The notes under the pieces were generated by a model that searched no databases, was not told the DNA's origin, and saw only the letters and a list, made by a program, of their open reading frames with translations. Below, in pieces: positions 7,700 to 16,344 of a stretch of DNA of 50,933 nt. This DNA comes from Acidobacteriaceae bacterium (GTDB taxonomy: Bacteria > Acidobacteriota > Terriglobia > Terriglobales > Acidobacteriaceae), in contig JANXZM010000001.1 in NCBI GenBank assembly GCA_025355505.1, forward strand, positions 1-50,933, written 5' to 3'. Numbering within the stretch: the stretch's first letter is position 1; every line of letters starts with the position of its first letter. The translations under genes were made by a program, and so were the position numbers.

Positions 7700-8881
7700 T
7701 TGACTTCTCTGGAGAACGGTTCTACCATTGCCGCTCGACGGGCGGGGGGCCCTCTTCCACTGATCAATCACACCATCTCGCACTATCGCATCATCGAGAA
7801 ACTGGGCGGCGGCGGGATGGGCGTGGTATACAAGGCGGAAGACACGCGCCTGCGCCGCTTCGTTGCCTTAAAATTCCTTCCTGAAGACGTCGCCAAAGAC
7901 CCACAATCGTTGAGCCGATTCGAGCGGGAAGCGCAGGCTGCTTCCGCCCTCAACCATCCCAACATCTGCACGATCCACGACATTGGCGAGCACGAGGGGC
8001 GGGCATTCATTGCCATGGAATACCTGGATGGGGTGACGCTGAAGCACCTCATTGCCGGGCGTCCGCTGGAGACCGAGCAGTTATTGTCGTTGGGTATCGA
8101 GATTGCCGATGCGCTGGATGCGGCGCACGCGGAAGGCATCGTGCACCGCGACATCAAACCGGCGAATATCTTTGTGACCAAGCGCGGGCACGCGAAGGTT
8201 CTCGACTTCGGGCTGGCGAAGGTCTCGGGGCAGCCGACACGGGCCGAGAAAGAGGGGGCCACTATGGCTACCCTCGACGAGCAACATCTGACCAGTCCGG
8301 GGACGGCGCTGGGCACGGTGGCTTATATGTCGCCGGAGCAGGCCAAGGGAAAAGAACTCGACCCGCGCAGCGATCTGTTCTCGTTTGGAGCGGTGTTGTA
8401 TGAGATGGCGACGGGGACGCTGCCGTTCCGGGGAGACACGTCGGCGGTAATTTTTCACGCGATCCTGGAGCGGGCGCCGACGGCTCCGATTCGATTGAAT
8501 CCGGATGTTCCGCCGGAGCTGGAACGGATTATCAACCGGGCGCTGGAGAAGGACCGGGAACTGCGATACCAGCATGCGTCGGAGATGCGGGCCGAGCTGC
8601 AGCGGCTGAAGCGGGATTCGGAGTCGGGGAAGAGGATTGTGGCGCAGGATGCGCCGGAGGCTGAGGGCCAGGGTTCTTCGCAACCATCGAGTCAACCATC
8701 GAGTCCGCCGTCAAGCCAACGATCGAGCGGCAAGGCTGAAGCCGTGCCCTCGTCGGTGTCGACGTCGCGGGCGGGGGCGCCCGCGCCACACGAGCCTGCC
8801 GAGTTGCGCTCGACTGTCCCTACGGGGGCTTTGGTGGCGGCCGGACTTCTTCTGGTGGCGATGATTGCCGGCGGGTTTTAG
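7700..8881 (+). CDS. Ser/Thr protein kinase, PknB type (N-terminal part of split gene)
   Basis: Residues about 28-300 are a complete Hanks-type kinase: glycine loop [19 protein letters not shown] with the ATP lysine, HRDIKPANI catalytic loop, DFGLAKV, and the [10 protein letters not shown] activation segment end. A Ser/Pro/Gln-rich linker follows, encoded by four 12-bp near-repeats (8681-8728), then a membrane segment ([15 protein letters not shown]) that ends at a TAG at 8879-8881. The normal C-terminal half of this protein type lies directly downstream in another frame, so this is probably the front of a broken gene. The kinase itself is intact and membrane-bound and could still work. The start is a TTG; no ATG is available before the kinase domain. 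Confidence 0.88.
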   Translation: MTSLENGSTIAARRAGGPLPLINHTISHYRIIEKLGGGGMGVVYKAEDTRLRRFVALKFLPEDVAKDPQSLSRFEREAQAASALNHPNICTIHDIGEHEGRAFIAMEYLDGVTLKHLIAGRPLETEQLLSLGIEIADALDAAHAEGIVHRDIKPANIFVTKRGHAKVLDFGLAKVSGQPTRAEKEGATMATLDEQHLTSPGTALGTVAYMSPEQAKGKELDPRSDLFSFGAVLYEMATGTLPFRGDTSAVIFHAILERAPTAPIRLNPDVPPELERIINRALEKDRELRYQHASEMRAELQRLKRDSESGKRIVAQDAPEAEGQGSSQPSSQPSSPPSSQRSSGKAEAVPSSVSTSRAGAPAPHEPAELRSTVPTGALVAAGLLLVAMIAGGF

Positions 8882-10668
8882 CGGATTTCGTCAACACTAC
8901 GGGCGATCCGGTATTCGACGGGACACTGAAGCAGGCGCTGGCAGTGCAGCTTGAGCAATCGCCGTATCTGAACATCGTGCCCGATCAGACGATCCGCAAG
9001 GCGCTGCAGTTCATGGGGCGCTCAGCAGACGAGCGGGTCACAGGCAGCGTGGCGCGGGAGGTTTGCGAGCGGGAGAACATCAAGGCGATGCTGAGCGGCT
9101 CGATTGCTGCACTCGGCAGCCAGTACGTCGTGGCGCTCGACGCCACCAACTGCGCCACCGGCGATTCACTCGCCCGCGAGCAGGTGACGGCGGCGACCAA
9201 AGAGGCCGTGCTCCCGGCGGTGGGTAAGGCGGCGTCAAGCTTGCGGGCAAAGCTGGGCGAGTCGTTGGCTTCGATTCAGAAGTTCGACACGCCGGTGACC
9301 GAGGCGACAACCTCGTCGCTGGAAGCGTTGAAGGCTTACGCGGCGGCCGACGAGATGCGCAATGGCGGAGGCGAAACCGAATCCATTCCTCTGTTTCAGC
9401 ACGCCGTCGAGTTGGACCCGAATTTTGCCTTGGCCTATGCGCGCCTGGCGGCCATTTACAGCAATGTTGGGGAAGAGGATCGAGAGTTGGAAGCTGCGAA
9501 GAAGGCCTTTGACCTGCGGGAGCGGGTGAGCGAACGCGAGAGGTACTACATCGCCGTGCACTACTACTTTGCGACGGGAGACATAGAGAAAGTAAAGGAA
9601 ACCCTGGAACTGGCCACCAAGGCGTATCCGAATGACTCGACCGCCTTCGGCAACCTAGCACTGGTTTACAACCTTTTTTACGGCCAGTTTGAGAAGGCGA
9701 TACCAATGGCGAACGAATCTTCCCGCCTGGAGCCCGTGTCGCCGTATGGCTACCTGCACACTGCACTAGCGTACATGGCGCTGAACCGGCTGGAGGAAGC
9801 ACGGTCCATCCTGCAACGGGCAGTCGATGCCAAAGCGGATAACCTGTTCATCCACCAGTTGCTGTACGATCTGGCTCTCTTGAATGGCGATGCCGGCGGA
9901 ATGCAACGACAACTGAAGTGGTCAGAGGGGAAACCCAGCGAATACTTATTGCTTAACGAAGCAACCAGTGCGGCTGCGGCGCACGGGCAAATGCAGAAGG
10001 CTGGGGAATTGATGGAGCGGTCGGTGCAAGTGAGCGAGCGCTTGGGTTTCAAGGGAACGACAGCGGCTACCCAAGCAAACTGGGCGGTGACGCAGGTGGA
10101 AGTGGGGAATGCTTCGAAGGCGCGAGAGCTGGCAGCGTCAAGCTCCGCCTTAGCGCATGGCCGGGGCAACCTGGGGTCGGTGGCCGTGGCGTTGGCGATG
10201 ACCGGAGATGTGGGTCGCGCCCAGGCCATTGCGGACGACCTGGGTCACCGCTTTCCAGACGACACGATCTTGCACCAGGTAAGCATTCCCGGAGTGCGAG
10301 CGTTAATCGAGTTGAATCGGAAGTCTCCAGATGCGGCCATCCAGGCACTGCAGCCAGCTACGCCCTACGAATTGGGCACCGCCCAGGGATTTTTTCCCAT
10401 TTACGTTCGCGGCCAGGCATACCTGCAGGCGAAGCGTGGGACGGAGGCGGCTGCGGAGTTTCAGAAGATCGTGGACCATCGCGGCATCGCTCCGACGGCG
10501 CTCGAACGTTCGCTGGCCAAGCTTGGCCTGGGGCGGGCGTATGTGCTGACCGGAGATGCGGCAAAAGCCAGAGCTGCGTATCAGGATTTCTTTGCGATGT
10601 GGAAGGATGCCGACCCGGACGTGCCCGTTCTTAAAGAAGCGAAGGCGGAGTACGAGCATCTGCGTTAG
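8878..10668 (+). pseudogene. TPR sensor half of the split Ser/Thr kinase
   Basis: From 8878 the frame encodes [17 protein letters not shown], the juxtamembrane start of the extracytoplasmic domain of kinase-TPR proteins, with no stop codon between it and the kinase stop, which overlaps it. Next comes an alpha/beta region (about 25-120), then a long run of TPR-like helices from about residue 150 to the end (LFQHAVELDPNFALAYARLAAIY, KAYPNDSTAFGNLALVY and others). The only start inside is a GTG at 8944, which would lack the first 22 codons and has no clear ribosome site, so independent translation is doubtful. The rest of the frame is undamaged over 570 codons, which points to a recent break or a sequence error at 8876-8881. 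Confidence 0.75.
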
Positions 10669-10856
10669 GCGCGAACGCTTGGTAATTTGGCCGCTGCCAG
10701 CCGAAATCTGTTGCCCCCATCATGGATTTAGAATCGGTCATACGAGATTGCGCGTTCCTATCCGAAGCCATGACCGACATCGCCCGCCGATTTCAAACAT
10801 CTTCAGAAGGTTTTCCCTGACAGAATTTCCCGGTAGAAATCAGGCCATCTGACCAT

Positions 10857-10907
10857 CGGGTCATCTAAACTGAAAACCAGATCGCCCGATGACCCGTTTG
10901 TTTTTTT
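10857..10907 (+). terminator. Rho-independent-type terminator
   Basis: CGGGTCATC (10857-10865) pairs with GATGACCCG (10888-10896) in a perfect 9-bp stem, followed at once by TTTGTTTTTTT. The 22-base loop is long for a terminator but can fold internally (ATCG.CCCGAT). It fits the end of the kinase/TPR transcript. Confidence 0.6.
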
Positions 10908-10933
10908 GTCACTAAATTGTCAAATTCATGTCA
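10907..10933 (+). promoter_or_regulatory. Pho-box-like triple repeat before response regulator
   Basis: TGTCA starts at 10907, 10918 and 10929, three copies at exact 11-bp spacing. The bases between are AT-rich. This is the architecture of sites bound by PhoB/OmpR-family dimers, whose box is built from 11-bp units with a TGTCA core. It lies 54-80 bp upstream of the ATG of an OmpR-family regulator, so autoregulation is the simple reading. Confidence 0.6.
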
Positions 10934-10986
10934 CTTTCTATCCCGAAATACGCCGTTAAGCTGATATCAGGCTAGAGTTCAGGGGT

Positions 10987-11763
10987 ATGATTCATGCCAA
11001 TTGCGGTGCGGGGGTGATTGTGAATAGGAACCTATCTTCAGCGGTAGCAATCACGGCGGCAACGATGGAAGCGGTTCCGGCGGGCGCGGAGCGGATTCTG
11101 GTGATCGAGGACGATCGTGCCGTGCAAAAAGCTCTGAAGCGATTGTTTGAAGGCGAAGGCTTCACGGTGGATATTGCGGGGAACGGCGCGGCGGGTCTGG
11201 AGATGTTTCGGGCGGCGGCGCCGGCCGTGCTGGTGCTGGACTTGAGCTTGCCGGGGACGCCGGGGCAGGATGTGTGCCGGGAAATTAGCCAGGCAGCGCC
11301 TTCGTTGCCGATCATCATTCTCAGTGCGCGGACGGAAGTGATGGACAAGGTGCTGCTGTTGGAGTTGGGTGCGCATGACTACGTGACGAAGCCCTTCAGT
11401 CCGCGAGAACTTCTGGCGCGGGTGCGCACGGCGATGCGACGCTCGACACGGACTCCGCTGACCGATACTTTCAAGTTTGGCGACGTGAAGGTTGATTTCA
11501 CAAAGATGGAATTGTGGCGCGAAGGGAACCTGGTGCAACTGACTTCGCAGGAATTCAAGGTGCTGAAGTTCATGATTCAGAACGCGGAGCGAGTGCTCTC
11601 GCGGGAGGAGCTGCTGAACTTCGTTTGGGGGTACCGGAATTATCCGAGCACGCGCACGGTGGATAATCACATCCTGCGGCTGCGGCAGAAGTTGGAGAAA
11701 GATCCCGCGAACCCGCTGCACTTCCGCACCGTCCACAGTGCGGGTTACAAGTTTGTGCCGTAG
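10987..11763 (+). CDS. OmpR/PhoB-family response regulator
   Basis: A receiver domain spans about 36-150: acidic pair ED-D (41-43), phospho-acceptor D85 in VLVLDLSLPG, S113 in ILSA and K135 in YVTKPF. A winged-helix effector domain follows (about 160-258), with the OmpR hallmarks LTSQEFKVLKFM, TVDNHILRLRQKLE and FRTVHSAGYKF. An ATG at 11065 (MEAVPAGAERIL) would remove a 26-residue extension without homology and gives the normal family length of about 230; either start is possible, and the AGGGG at 10981 is rather close to the first. The cognate kinase follows 110 bp downstream on the same strand. The upstream TGTCA repeats suggest a PhoB-like binding mode. Confidence 0.95.
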   Translation: MIHANCGAGVIVNRNLSSAVAITAATMEAVPAGAERILVIEDDRAVQKALKRLFEGEGFTVDIAGNGAAGLEMFRAAAPAVLVLDLSLPGTPGQDVCREISQAAPSLPIIILSARTEVMDKVLLLELGAHDYVTKPFSPRELLARVRTAMRRSTRTPLTDTFKFGDVKVDFTKMELWREGNLVQLTSQEFKVLKFMIQNAERVLSREELLNFVWGYRNYPSTRTVDNHILRLRQKLEKDPANPLHFRTVHSAGYKFVP

Positions 11764-11775
11764 TGGGGGAGGCAC

Positions 11776-11831
11776 AGCCCCTGAAGGGGCTTCTGTATTG
11801 AGGGCGCGTGCGGCATCGCTGAAGCGATGCC
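11776..11831. repeat. Two TGAA-loop hairpins
   Basis: Two perfect hairpins sit in the gap between regulator and kinase: AGCCCC-TGAA-GGGGCT (11776-11791) and GGCATCGC-TGAA-GCGATGCC (11812-11831). Both use the same TGAA loop, which suggests members of one intergenic repeat family rather than chance. Neither has a T-run. They could lower kinase expression relative to the regulator or stabilise mRNA ends. Confidence 0.6.
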
Positions 11832-11873
11832 ATGATACGAACCCGATTCGCAGGCAGAGATCGAGGGGAGACC

Positions 11874-13640
11874 ATGAGCGGAATTCGGCTGCGGACCAAG
11901 TTCCTGCTTTCCATGGTGGTGGTATCGGCGGCGTTGACGCTCACAACCCTGCTGGTGGTGCGGCACACCGTGCAGCAGGAGGTGCGCCTTGGGATCCAGC
12001 GCGACCTGCAGAATTCTGTTTCGGCATTCCACAACTTTCAGAAGCAGAGGGAAATCACGCTCGAGCGCTCGGCTGCCCTGCTGGCCGATCTGCCGAATGT
12101 GCGGGCGCTGATGACCACGCACGACACCGCAACCATTCAGGATGCGTCGCGGGATTTATGGCACCTGGCGGGCAGCGACTTGCTCCTGCTGGCCGATTCT
12201 TCCGGTAAGGTGATGGCGCTGCAGGCCGCTCCGCCGGAGATTACGGTTCGTCAAGGGCAGGACTTCTTTCCGCAGGTGGTACTGCGCGACGAGACGCGGC
12301 ACTGGTGGTACGTCGAAGGACACCTCTACGAAGTTTTCCTGCAGGATATTTATTTTGGTCCAGCGAGCGGGCGCCAGGTTCTGGGATACCTGCTGCTGGG
12401 TTACGAAATTGACGACCGTGTTGCCAGGGACCTGAGCCGTGTGGCCGCAAGCGAAGTGGCGTTTCGTTATGGAGATGTAATTGTGCGGAGCACTCTGAAG
12501 CCAGCCCAGGAATCGGAGTTGCTGCGCGTGGCGCCGAGAGCGGCCGCTGGAGGCCCGCCCCAGGGGGATCAGATCCGGCTGGGCGAGGAGCGATTTTTGG
12601 CGACGTCGGTGGATCTGCCTACGCCGGGTACACCAGCGCTGAATCTGTGGGTGTTGAAATCGTTCGATCGGGCAACCGCATTCTTGAGCAGCTTGAATGA
12701 GTTGCTGCTGGCGCTGGGTCTGGCGGCGGTGTTGGCGGGGAGCCTGCTGGTTTTTCTGATCTCGCATACCTTCACGCGACCGCTGGAAAGTTTGGTGGCG
12801 GGGGTGCGCGCTCTCGATCTGGGAGATTACGAGTATCCGCTGCATGCGCGCGGCGGTGACGAAGTCGCAGAGGTGACCGGAACGTTCGATCGGATGAGAA
12901 AGAATCTGCAGAAAACACAAAGACAGTTGCTGGATGCGGAACGGCTGGCGACGATCGGGCGGATGGCGAGTTCGATCTCGCACGATCTGCGGCATTCGCT
13001 GGCGGCGGTGATGGCGAATGCGGAATTCCTTTGTGAGAGCAACCTGACGCCGGGTCAGCGCGAAGATCTTTACGCCGAGATACGGATTGCGGTCAACCAA
13101 ATGACGGACTTGATCGAGTCGCTGCTGGAATTCTCGCGTACACGAGAGTCGTTGCATCCCTCCTACGGCGACGTTCGCTCGGCGGTGGATCGAGCGGTGC
13201 AGGGGGTGAAGGCGCACCCGGAGTTCCAACGTATACGGATTCGGATTTCCGGGGATGGATCGACGGAGGGCTGGTTCGACTTCAAGAAACTGGAGCGTGT
13301 TTTCTTGAACTTGCTGCTGAACGCGTGCGAGGTGGTGCCGGCGGAATCCGGGAAAATCAATATCGGGCTGAGACGCAAGGGCGAGAGTCTGGAAATTCGC
13401 ATCGAGGACAATGGTCCCGGAATTGCGGACGCGGTGCGTGACCGGCTGTTCGAGCCGTTTGTAAGCCACGGCAAGGAAAATGGCACCGGGATGGGATTGA
13501 CAGTGGTGCAAAAAATTCTGCAGGATCACGGGGGCGAGGTCGCGGTGGAGCGGACGTCGCCTTCGGGAACGACGTTCCGCGTAAATATCCCGCTGAATCC
13601 CTCGGCGGAAAATATTTTGACGGCCCGGCATGCTATGTAA
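11874..13640 (+). CDS. Membrane sensor histidine kinase
   Basis: Start chosen at 11874 because GAGGGGAG lies just upstream and the product begins with a proper membrane anchor; an in-frame ATG at 11832 falls in the repeat. Order of parts: membrane helix about 8-28, extracytoplasmic sensor about 30-275 (Cache-like alpha/beta layout, unassigned ligand), membrane helix about 277-297, HAMP about 298-350, then HisKA with H370 (SSISHDLRHSL) and an HATPase domain with N483 (LLLNACE), DNGPGI (512-517) and GTGMGL. It should phosphorylate the regulator encoded just upstream. It lacks the PAS domain usual in PhoR, so the signal may be something other than phosphate. No hybrid receiver is present. Confidence 0.93.
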   Translation: MSGIRLRTKFLLSMVVVSAALTLTTLLVVRHTVQQEVRLGIQRDLQNSVSAFHNFQKQREITLERSAALLADLPNVRALMTTHDTATIQDASRDLWHLAGSDLLLLADSSGKVMALQAAPPEITVRQGQDFFPQVVLRDETRHWWYVEGHLYEVFLQDIYFGPASGRQVLGYLLLGYEIDDRVARDLSRVAASEVAFRYGDVIVRSTLKPAQESELLRVAPRAAAGGPPQGDQIRLGEERFLATSVDLPTPGTPALNLWVLKSFDRATAFLSSLNELLLALGLAAVLAGSLLVFLISHTFTRPLESLVAGVRALDLGDYEYPLHARGGDEVAEVTGTFDRMRKNLQKTQRQLLDAERLATIGRMASSISHDLRHSLAAVMANAEFLCESNLTPGQREDLYAEIRIAVNQMTDLIESLLEFSRTRESLHPSYGDVRSAVDRAVQGVKAHPEFQRIRIRISGDGSTEGWFDFKKLERVFLNLLLNACEVVPAESGKINIGLRRKGESLEIRIEDNGPGIADAVRDRLFEPFVSHGKENGTGMGLTVVQKILQDHGGEVAVERTSPSGTTFRVNIPLNPSAENILTARHAM

Positions 13641-13720
13641 ACCGCATGATTTCTGCTGGGAAACTCCAGGACTGCAGATGCGAAATGCGGACTCGAAATC
13701 CAGGTAGTGTCGTATTTAAC

Positions 13721-13806
13721 CACGAAGGACACGAAGGGAATGCGAAGTGCCGCGAAGGAAACCCTCGTGGGGATTCACATTTTGGTGTGACTTCGTGTCC
13801 TTCGTG
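13721..13806. repeat. Fold-back intergenic repeat
   Basis: CACGAAGGACACGAAG (13721-13736) is repeated as its exact reverse complement at 13791-13806, 54 bases on. It would form a 16-bp stem. Similar fold-back elements built of short A/G-rich units lie at 24102-24218 and 31836-31909. No gene is encoded. It separates the histidine kinase from the barrel gene. Confidence 0.7.
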
Positions 13807-13872
13807 ATAATGAATTCGGGACGCTATCGAAATCCAAGACTTAAGTAAGCAGGGACAGGGGCAGGAGGCGAT

Positions 13873-15489
13873 ATGAAGATGACGCGCTGGTACGAATGGT
13901 TGCGCTGTGGGTTGCTGATGGGTGCGATGGCATGGACCGCATCTGGCGTCGCGCAGGAAGCTGCGAAACCGGCAGAGGCAACTTCTCCGCGGGCATCGAG
14001 TGACTCGGTTCGCGAGTTGCGCGAGCAGGTGCGCGAATTGCAGGCGGCGGTTGCCGCGATGCGTTCCGACTGCCAGCGAGCCCGCGTGGAAACGGCCGAA
14101 CTGCGCCGGAAGATCGACGAAGTTCGCGCCGGAACAGGGCTGCGTGAGGCGGTGTTGAGGAACGCGGTGGCAAAGTCAGAGACGACCACCTCCAAGGTAG
14201 CTGCGGAAAGCTTGCAGAACGGGGCGCCAGAATTTCAGGAACAACGAGAAGATCGGGAAAAGGGAGAGCGCTCGGCCAGCCTGGAAGAGGAATACCAACT
14301 GCTGAGTGGAAAAGTGGACGATCAGTATCAGACGAAAGTGGAAAGCGCGTCGAAGTACCGGTTGCGGCTTTCGGGCATCGTGTTGATGAATCTGGTGAGC
14401 AATCAAGGCGTGGTGGATAGCATCGATCTTCCGACACTTGCGTATGCGCGGCCAGCGGGGGGGTCTGGGGGCAGTTTCGGGGCGACGTTGCGACAGTCGG
14501 AGATTGGGTTCGAGGCTTTCGGGCCAAGTGTGGCGGGTGCGAAGACGAGGGCGGACCTGCAACTGGATCTGGCTGGCGGGTTTGCGACGGTTCCCAACGG
14601 GACCAACTCCGGACTGCTGCGGTTGCGGACGGGCACGGTGCGGATGGATTGGAAAAACACCTCGGTTGTGGCCGGGCAGGATGGGATTTTCTTTTCACCC
14701 AACTCCCCGACATCGTTTGCCTCGCTGGCAGTTCCGGCACTCTCCTATGCGGGAAACTTGTGGAGTTGGGTGCCGCAGATACGGGTGGAACACAGAGTGG
14801 TGTTGGGGGATGAGTCTACCCTGACGTTTCAGGGAGGGATTCTGGATCCGTTGAGCGGGGAAGTGCCACTCACAGGTTTTTACCGGCAGGCGGGGTCCGG
14901 GGAGTCGTCGCGTCAACCAGCGTACGGCACACGCATCGCATGGACGCGGAATGTTTTCGGACAGTCGTTGCGGGTTGGTGTGGGAGGATTCTACAGTCGG
15001 CAGGATTATGGTTTCAGCCGGAAGGTCGCTGGCTGGGCCGGAATGACGGACATCGAATTGCCGATCAACCACCACTTTTCATTGAGCGGAAAACTGTATC
15101 GCGGAAAGGGCCTTGGCGGATTATACGGCGGAATCGGACGCAGCGCGTTGTTCAGCGGCGATCCGGCATTGGCCAGCACGGAGGTACGAGGGTTGAACGC
15201 GGTCGGCGGCTGGGCGCAGTTGAAATACCGGCCCGCGAATAAAGTAGAGTTCAATGCTGCGTTTGGGATGGATAATCCTTATGCCTACGACCTGAAGTAT
15301 TTTCGGTACTCGCAGGCGTACGGAAATCCAACGCTGGCGAGAAATCAGGGAAGCTTTGTAAACGTGATCTACCGTCCACGGTCGGACCTGCTATTTTCCG
15401 CTGAGTATCGACACCTGACGACGTATACGATTACCAATGGCGGGAACAGCGCGGGCCACCTCAATCTGATGATGGGCGTTCTTTTTTAG
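13873..15489 (+). CDS. Outer-membrane beta-barrel (porin-like) protein
   Basis: A Sec signal peptide covers about 1-27 (LLMGAMAWTASGVAQ). Residues about 40-80 form a coiled coil of the kind found at the N-terminus of trimeric porins (SVRELREQVRELQAAVAAM). From about 155 to the end the chain alternates aromatic and polar residues with many Gly turns, as in amphipathic barrel strands, and it ends in LMMGVLF, a C-terminal Phe typical of outer-membrane barrels. The length (538 aa) fits a 16-18-strand barrel plus coiled coil. AGGAGG lies a few bases before the ATG. It follows the two-component genes after a repeat-bearing gap and may be their target. The substrate cannot be told from sequence. Confidence 0.78.
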   Translation: MKMTRWYEWLRCGLLMGAMAWTASGVAQEAAKPAEATSPRASSDSVRELREQVRELQAAVAAMRSDCQRARVETAELRRKIDEVRAGTGLREAVLRNAVAKSETTTSKVAAESLQNGAPEFQEQREDREKGERSASLEEEYQLLSGKVDDQYQTKVESASKYRLRLSGIVLMNLVSNQGVVDSIDLPTLAYARPAGGSGGSFGATLRQSEIGFEAFGPSVAGAKTRADLQLDLAGGFATVPNGTNSGLLRLRTGTVRMDWKNTSVVAGQDGIFFSPNSPTSFASLAVPALSYAGNLWSWVPQIRVEHRVVLGDESTLTFQGGILDPLSGEVPLTGFYRQAGSGESSRQPAYGTRIAWTRNVFGQSLRVGVGGFYSRQDYGFSRKVAGWAGMTDIELPINHHFSLSGKLYRGKGLGGLYGGIGRSALFSGDPALASTEVRGLNAVGGWAQLKYRPANKVEFNAAFGMDNPYAYDLKYFRYSQAYGNPTLARNQGSFVNVIYRPRSDLLFSAEYRHLTTYTITNGGNSAGHLNLMMGVLF

Positions 15490-15533
15490 CTAGGTTGATG
15501 GGAGTGGCACGGCAAGAAGCCTCGTTAGAAGTT

Positions 15534-15561
15534 ACGATGAGCCATCAACGATGAGCCATAA
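15534..15561 (+). repeat. 14-bp tandem duplication over a start codon
   Basis: ACGATGAGCCAT is duplicated in tandem with a 14-bp period (15534-15547, 15548-15561), so the start codon of the cupredoxin gene exists twice. The upstream ATG (15537) opens a five-codon frame, MSHQR, whose TGA overlaps the real ATG at 15551 as ATGA. Confidence 0.75.
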
Positions 15562-16321
15562 AATAATTCTGATCTGGGTCGCGATGTTGTCAGCTGGTGT
15601 GGCCGGATTGCACGCACAGGCCTGGACGCAGGTAACCACAACGACGGTGCGCGGGCACGTCGAGGTCATCGGCTCAAGGGGTGCGGGGACGCGGCATGGG
15701 GCGATTCCTGGCACGGTAGTGTGGCTGACGCCGATGACGGGAGCGGGAATCGAAACAACTACGGCAGCGGCCAGTCCGCAGGGAAGTTTGCCGGCAAACC
15801 CGCGGCTGGTACAGAAAAATAAAAGTTTCGATCCGCACATCCTGGTGGTTCCGGCGGGGTCGATGGTGGAGTTTCCCAATCGCGATCCATTTTTCCATAA
15901 CGTTTTTTCACTTTTTGAAGGCAAGCGGTTTGATCTTGGTCTGTACGAGGCTGGTACCTCGCGCATGGTGCGATTCGACCGGCCCGGGATCAGCTACATT
16001 TTCTGCAATATTCATCCCGAGATGAGCGCGGTTGTCATTACTCTGGCGACGCCACTGTATGCCATTTCAAATGTGGACGGGCAACTTAGCATGGCGGGCG
16101 TTGCCTACGGTCGTTACATGTTGCACGTCTGGAGTGAGGGTATGGGGCAGGAAAATGCGCAGCCGCTTACTCGAGAGATCACTATCGGGGAGAACGCTTC
16201 GTCTTTGGGGGTGATTATAGTTCCGAAAGCGAACGGACAGCGCATGGCGCACAAGAATAAGTATGGCCGCGAGTACGATGAACCGACGCCGAACAACTCT
16301 ATTTATAAGCAGCAACCATAG
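15551..16321 (+). CDS. Periplasmic cupredoxin (type-1 copper) protein
   Basis: A signal peptide spans about 1-23 (IILIWVAMLSAGVAGLHAQ). The middle is a plastocyanin/azurin-like domain: the first copper ligand is the His in FPNRDPFFHNVFS, and the others are in YIFCNIHPEMSAVV (Cys, His and Met), the canonical C-x2-H-x2-M loop. The N-terminal part before it (GHVEVIGSRGAG...GTVVWLTP) and the C-terminal part (ISNVDGQLSMAGVAYGRYMLHVW) look like carboxypeptidase-regulatory beta-sandwich strands. It should carry electrons or bind copper in the periplasm. It lies 61 bp after the barrel gene and 23 bp before PPK2, so the three are probably co-transcribed. Its redox partner is not evident. Confidence 0.87.
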   Translation: MSHKIILIWVAMLSAGVAGLHAQAWTQVTTTTVRGHVEVIGSRGAGTRHGAIPGTVVWLTPMTGAGIETTTAAASPQGSLPANPRLVQKNKSFDPHILVVPAGSMVEFPNRDPFFHNVFSLFEGKRFDLGLYEAGTSRMVRFDRPGISYIFCNIHPEMSAVVITLATPLYAISNVDGQLSMAGVAYGRYMLHVWSEGMGQENAQPLTREITIGENASSLGVIIVPKANGQRMAHKNKYGREYDEPTPNNSIYKQQP

Positions 16322-16344
16322 GCAAGGACACACAAAGTCACGCT

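Larger units (their letters stand above)
10669..10986. other. Intergenic control region, 318 bp
   Basis: Contains no believable gene. It holds a hairpin plus T-run (10857-10907) that closes the kinase/TPR unit and, right after it, a triple TGTCA repeat placed to control the response-regulator gene. The first 190 bases show nothing I can name. Confidence 0.6.

Noticed and set aside
8870-8885. Programmed -1 frameshift joining kinase and TPR frames
   Set aside because: The zero-frame bases GGC GGG TTT TAG do not fit the X XXY YYZ slip rule, and no clear stimulator was seen; mutation or sequence error is simpler.
10556-10852. Basic 98-codon frame overlapping the TPR end
   Set aside because: Overlaps the clearly coding TPR frame and has Arg-rich shadow composition.
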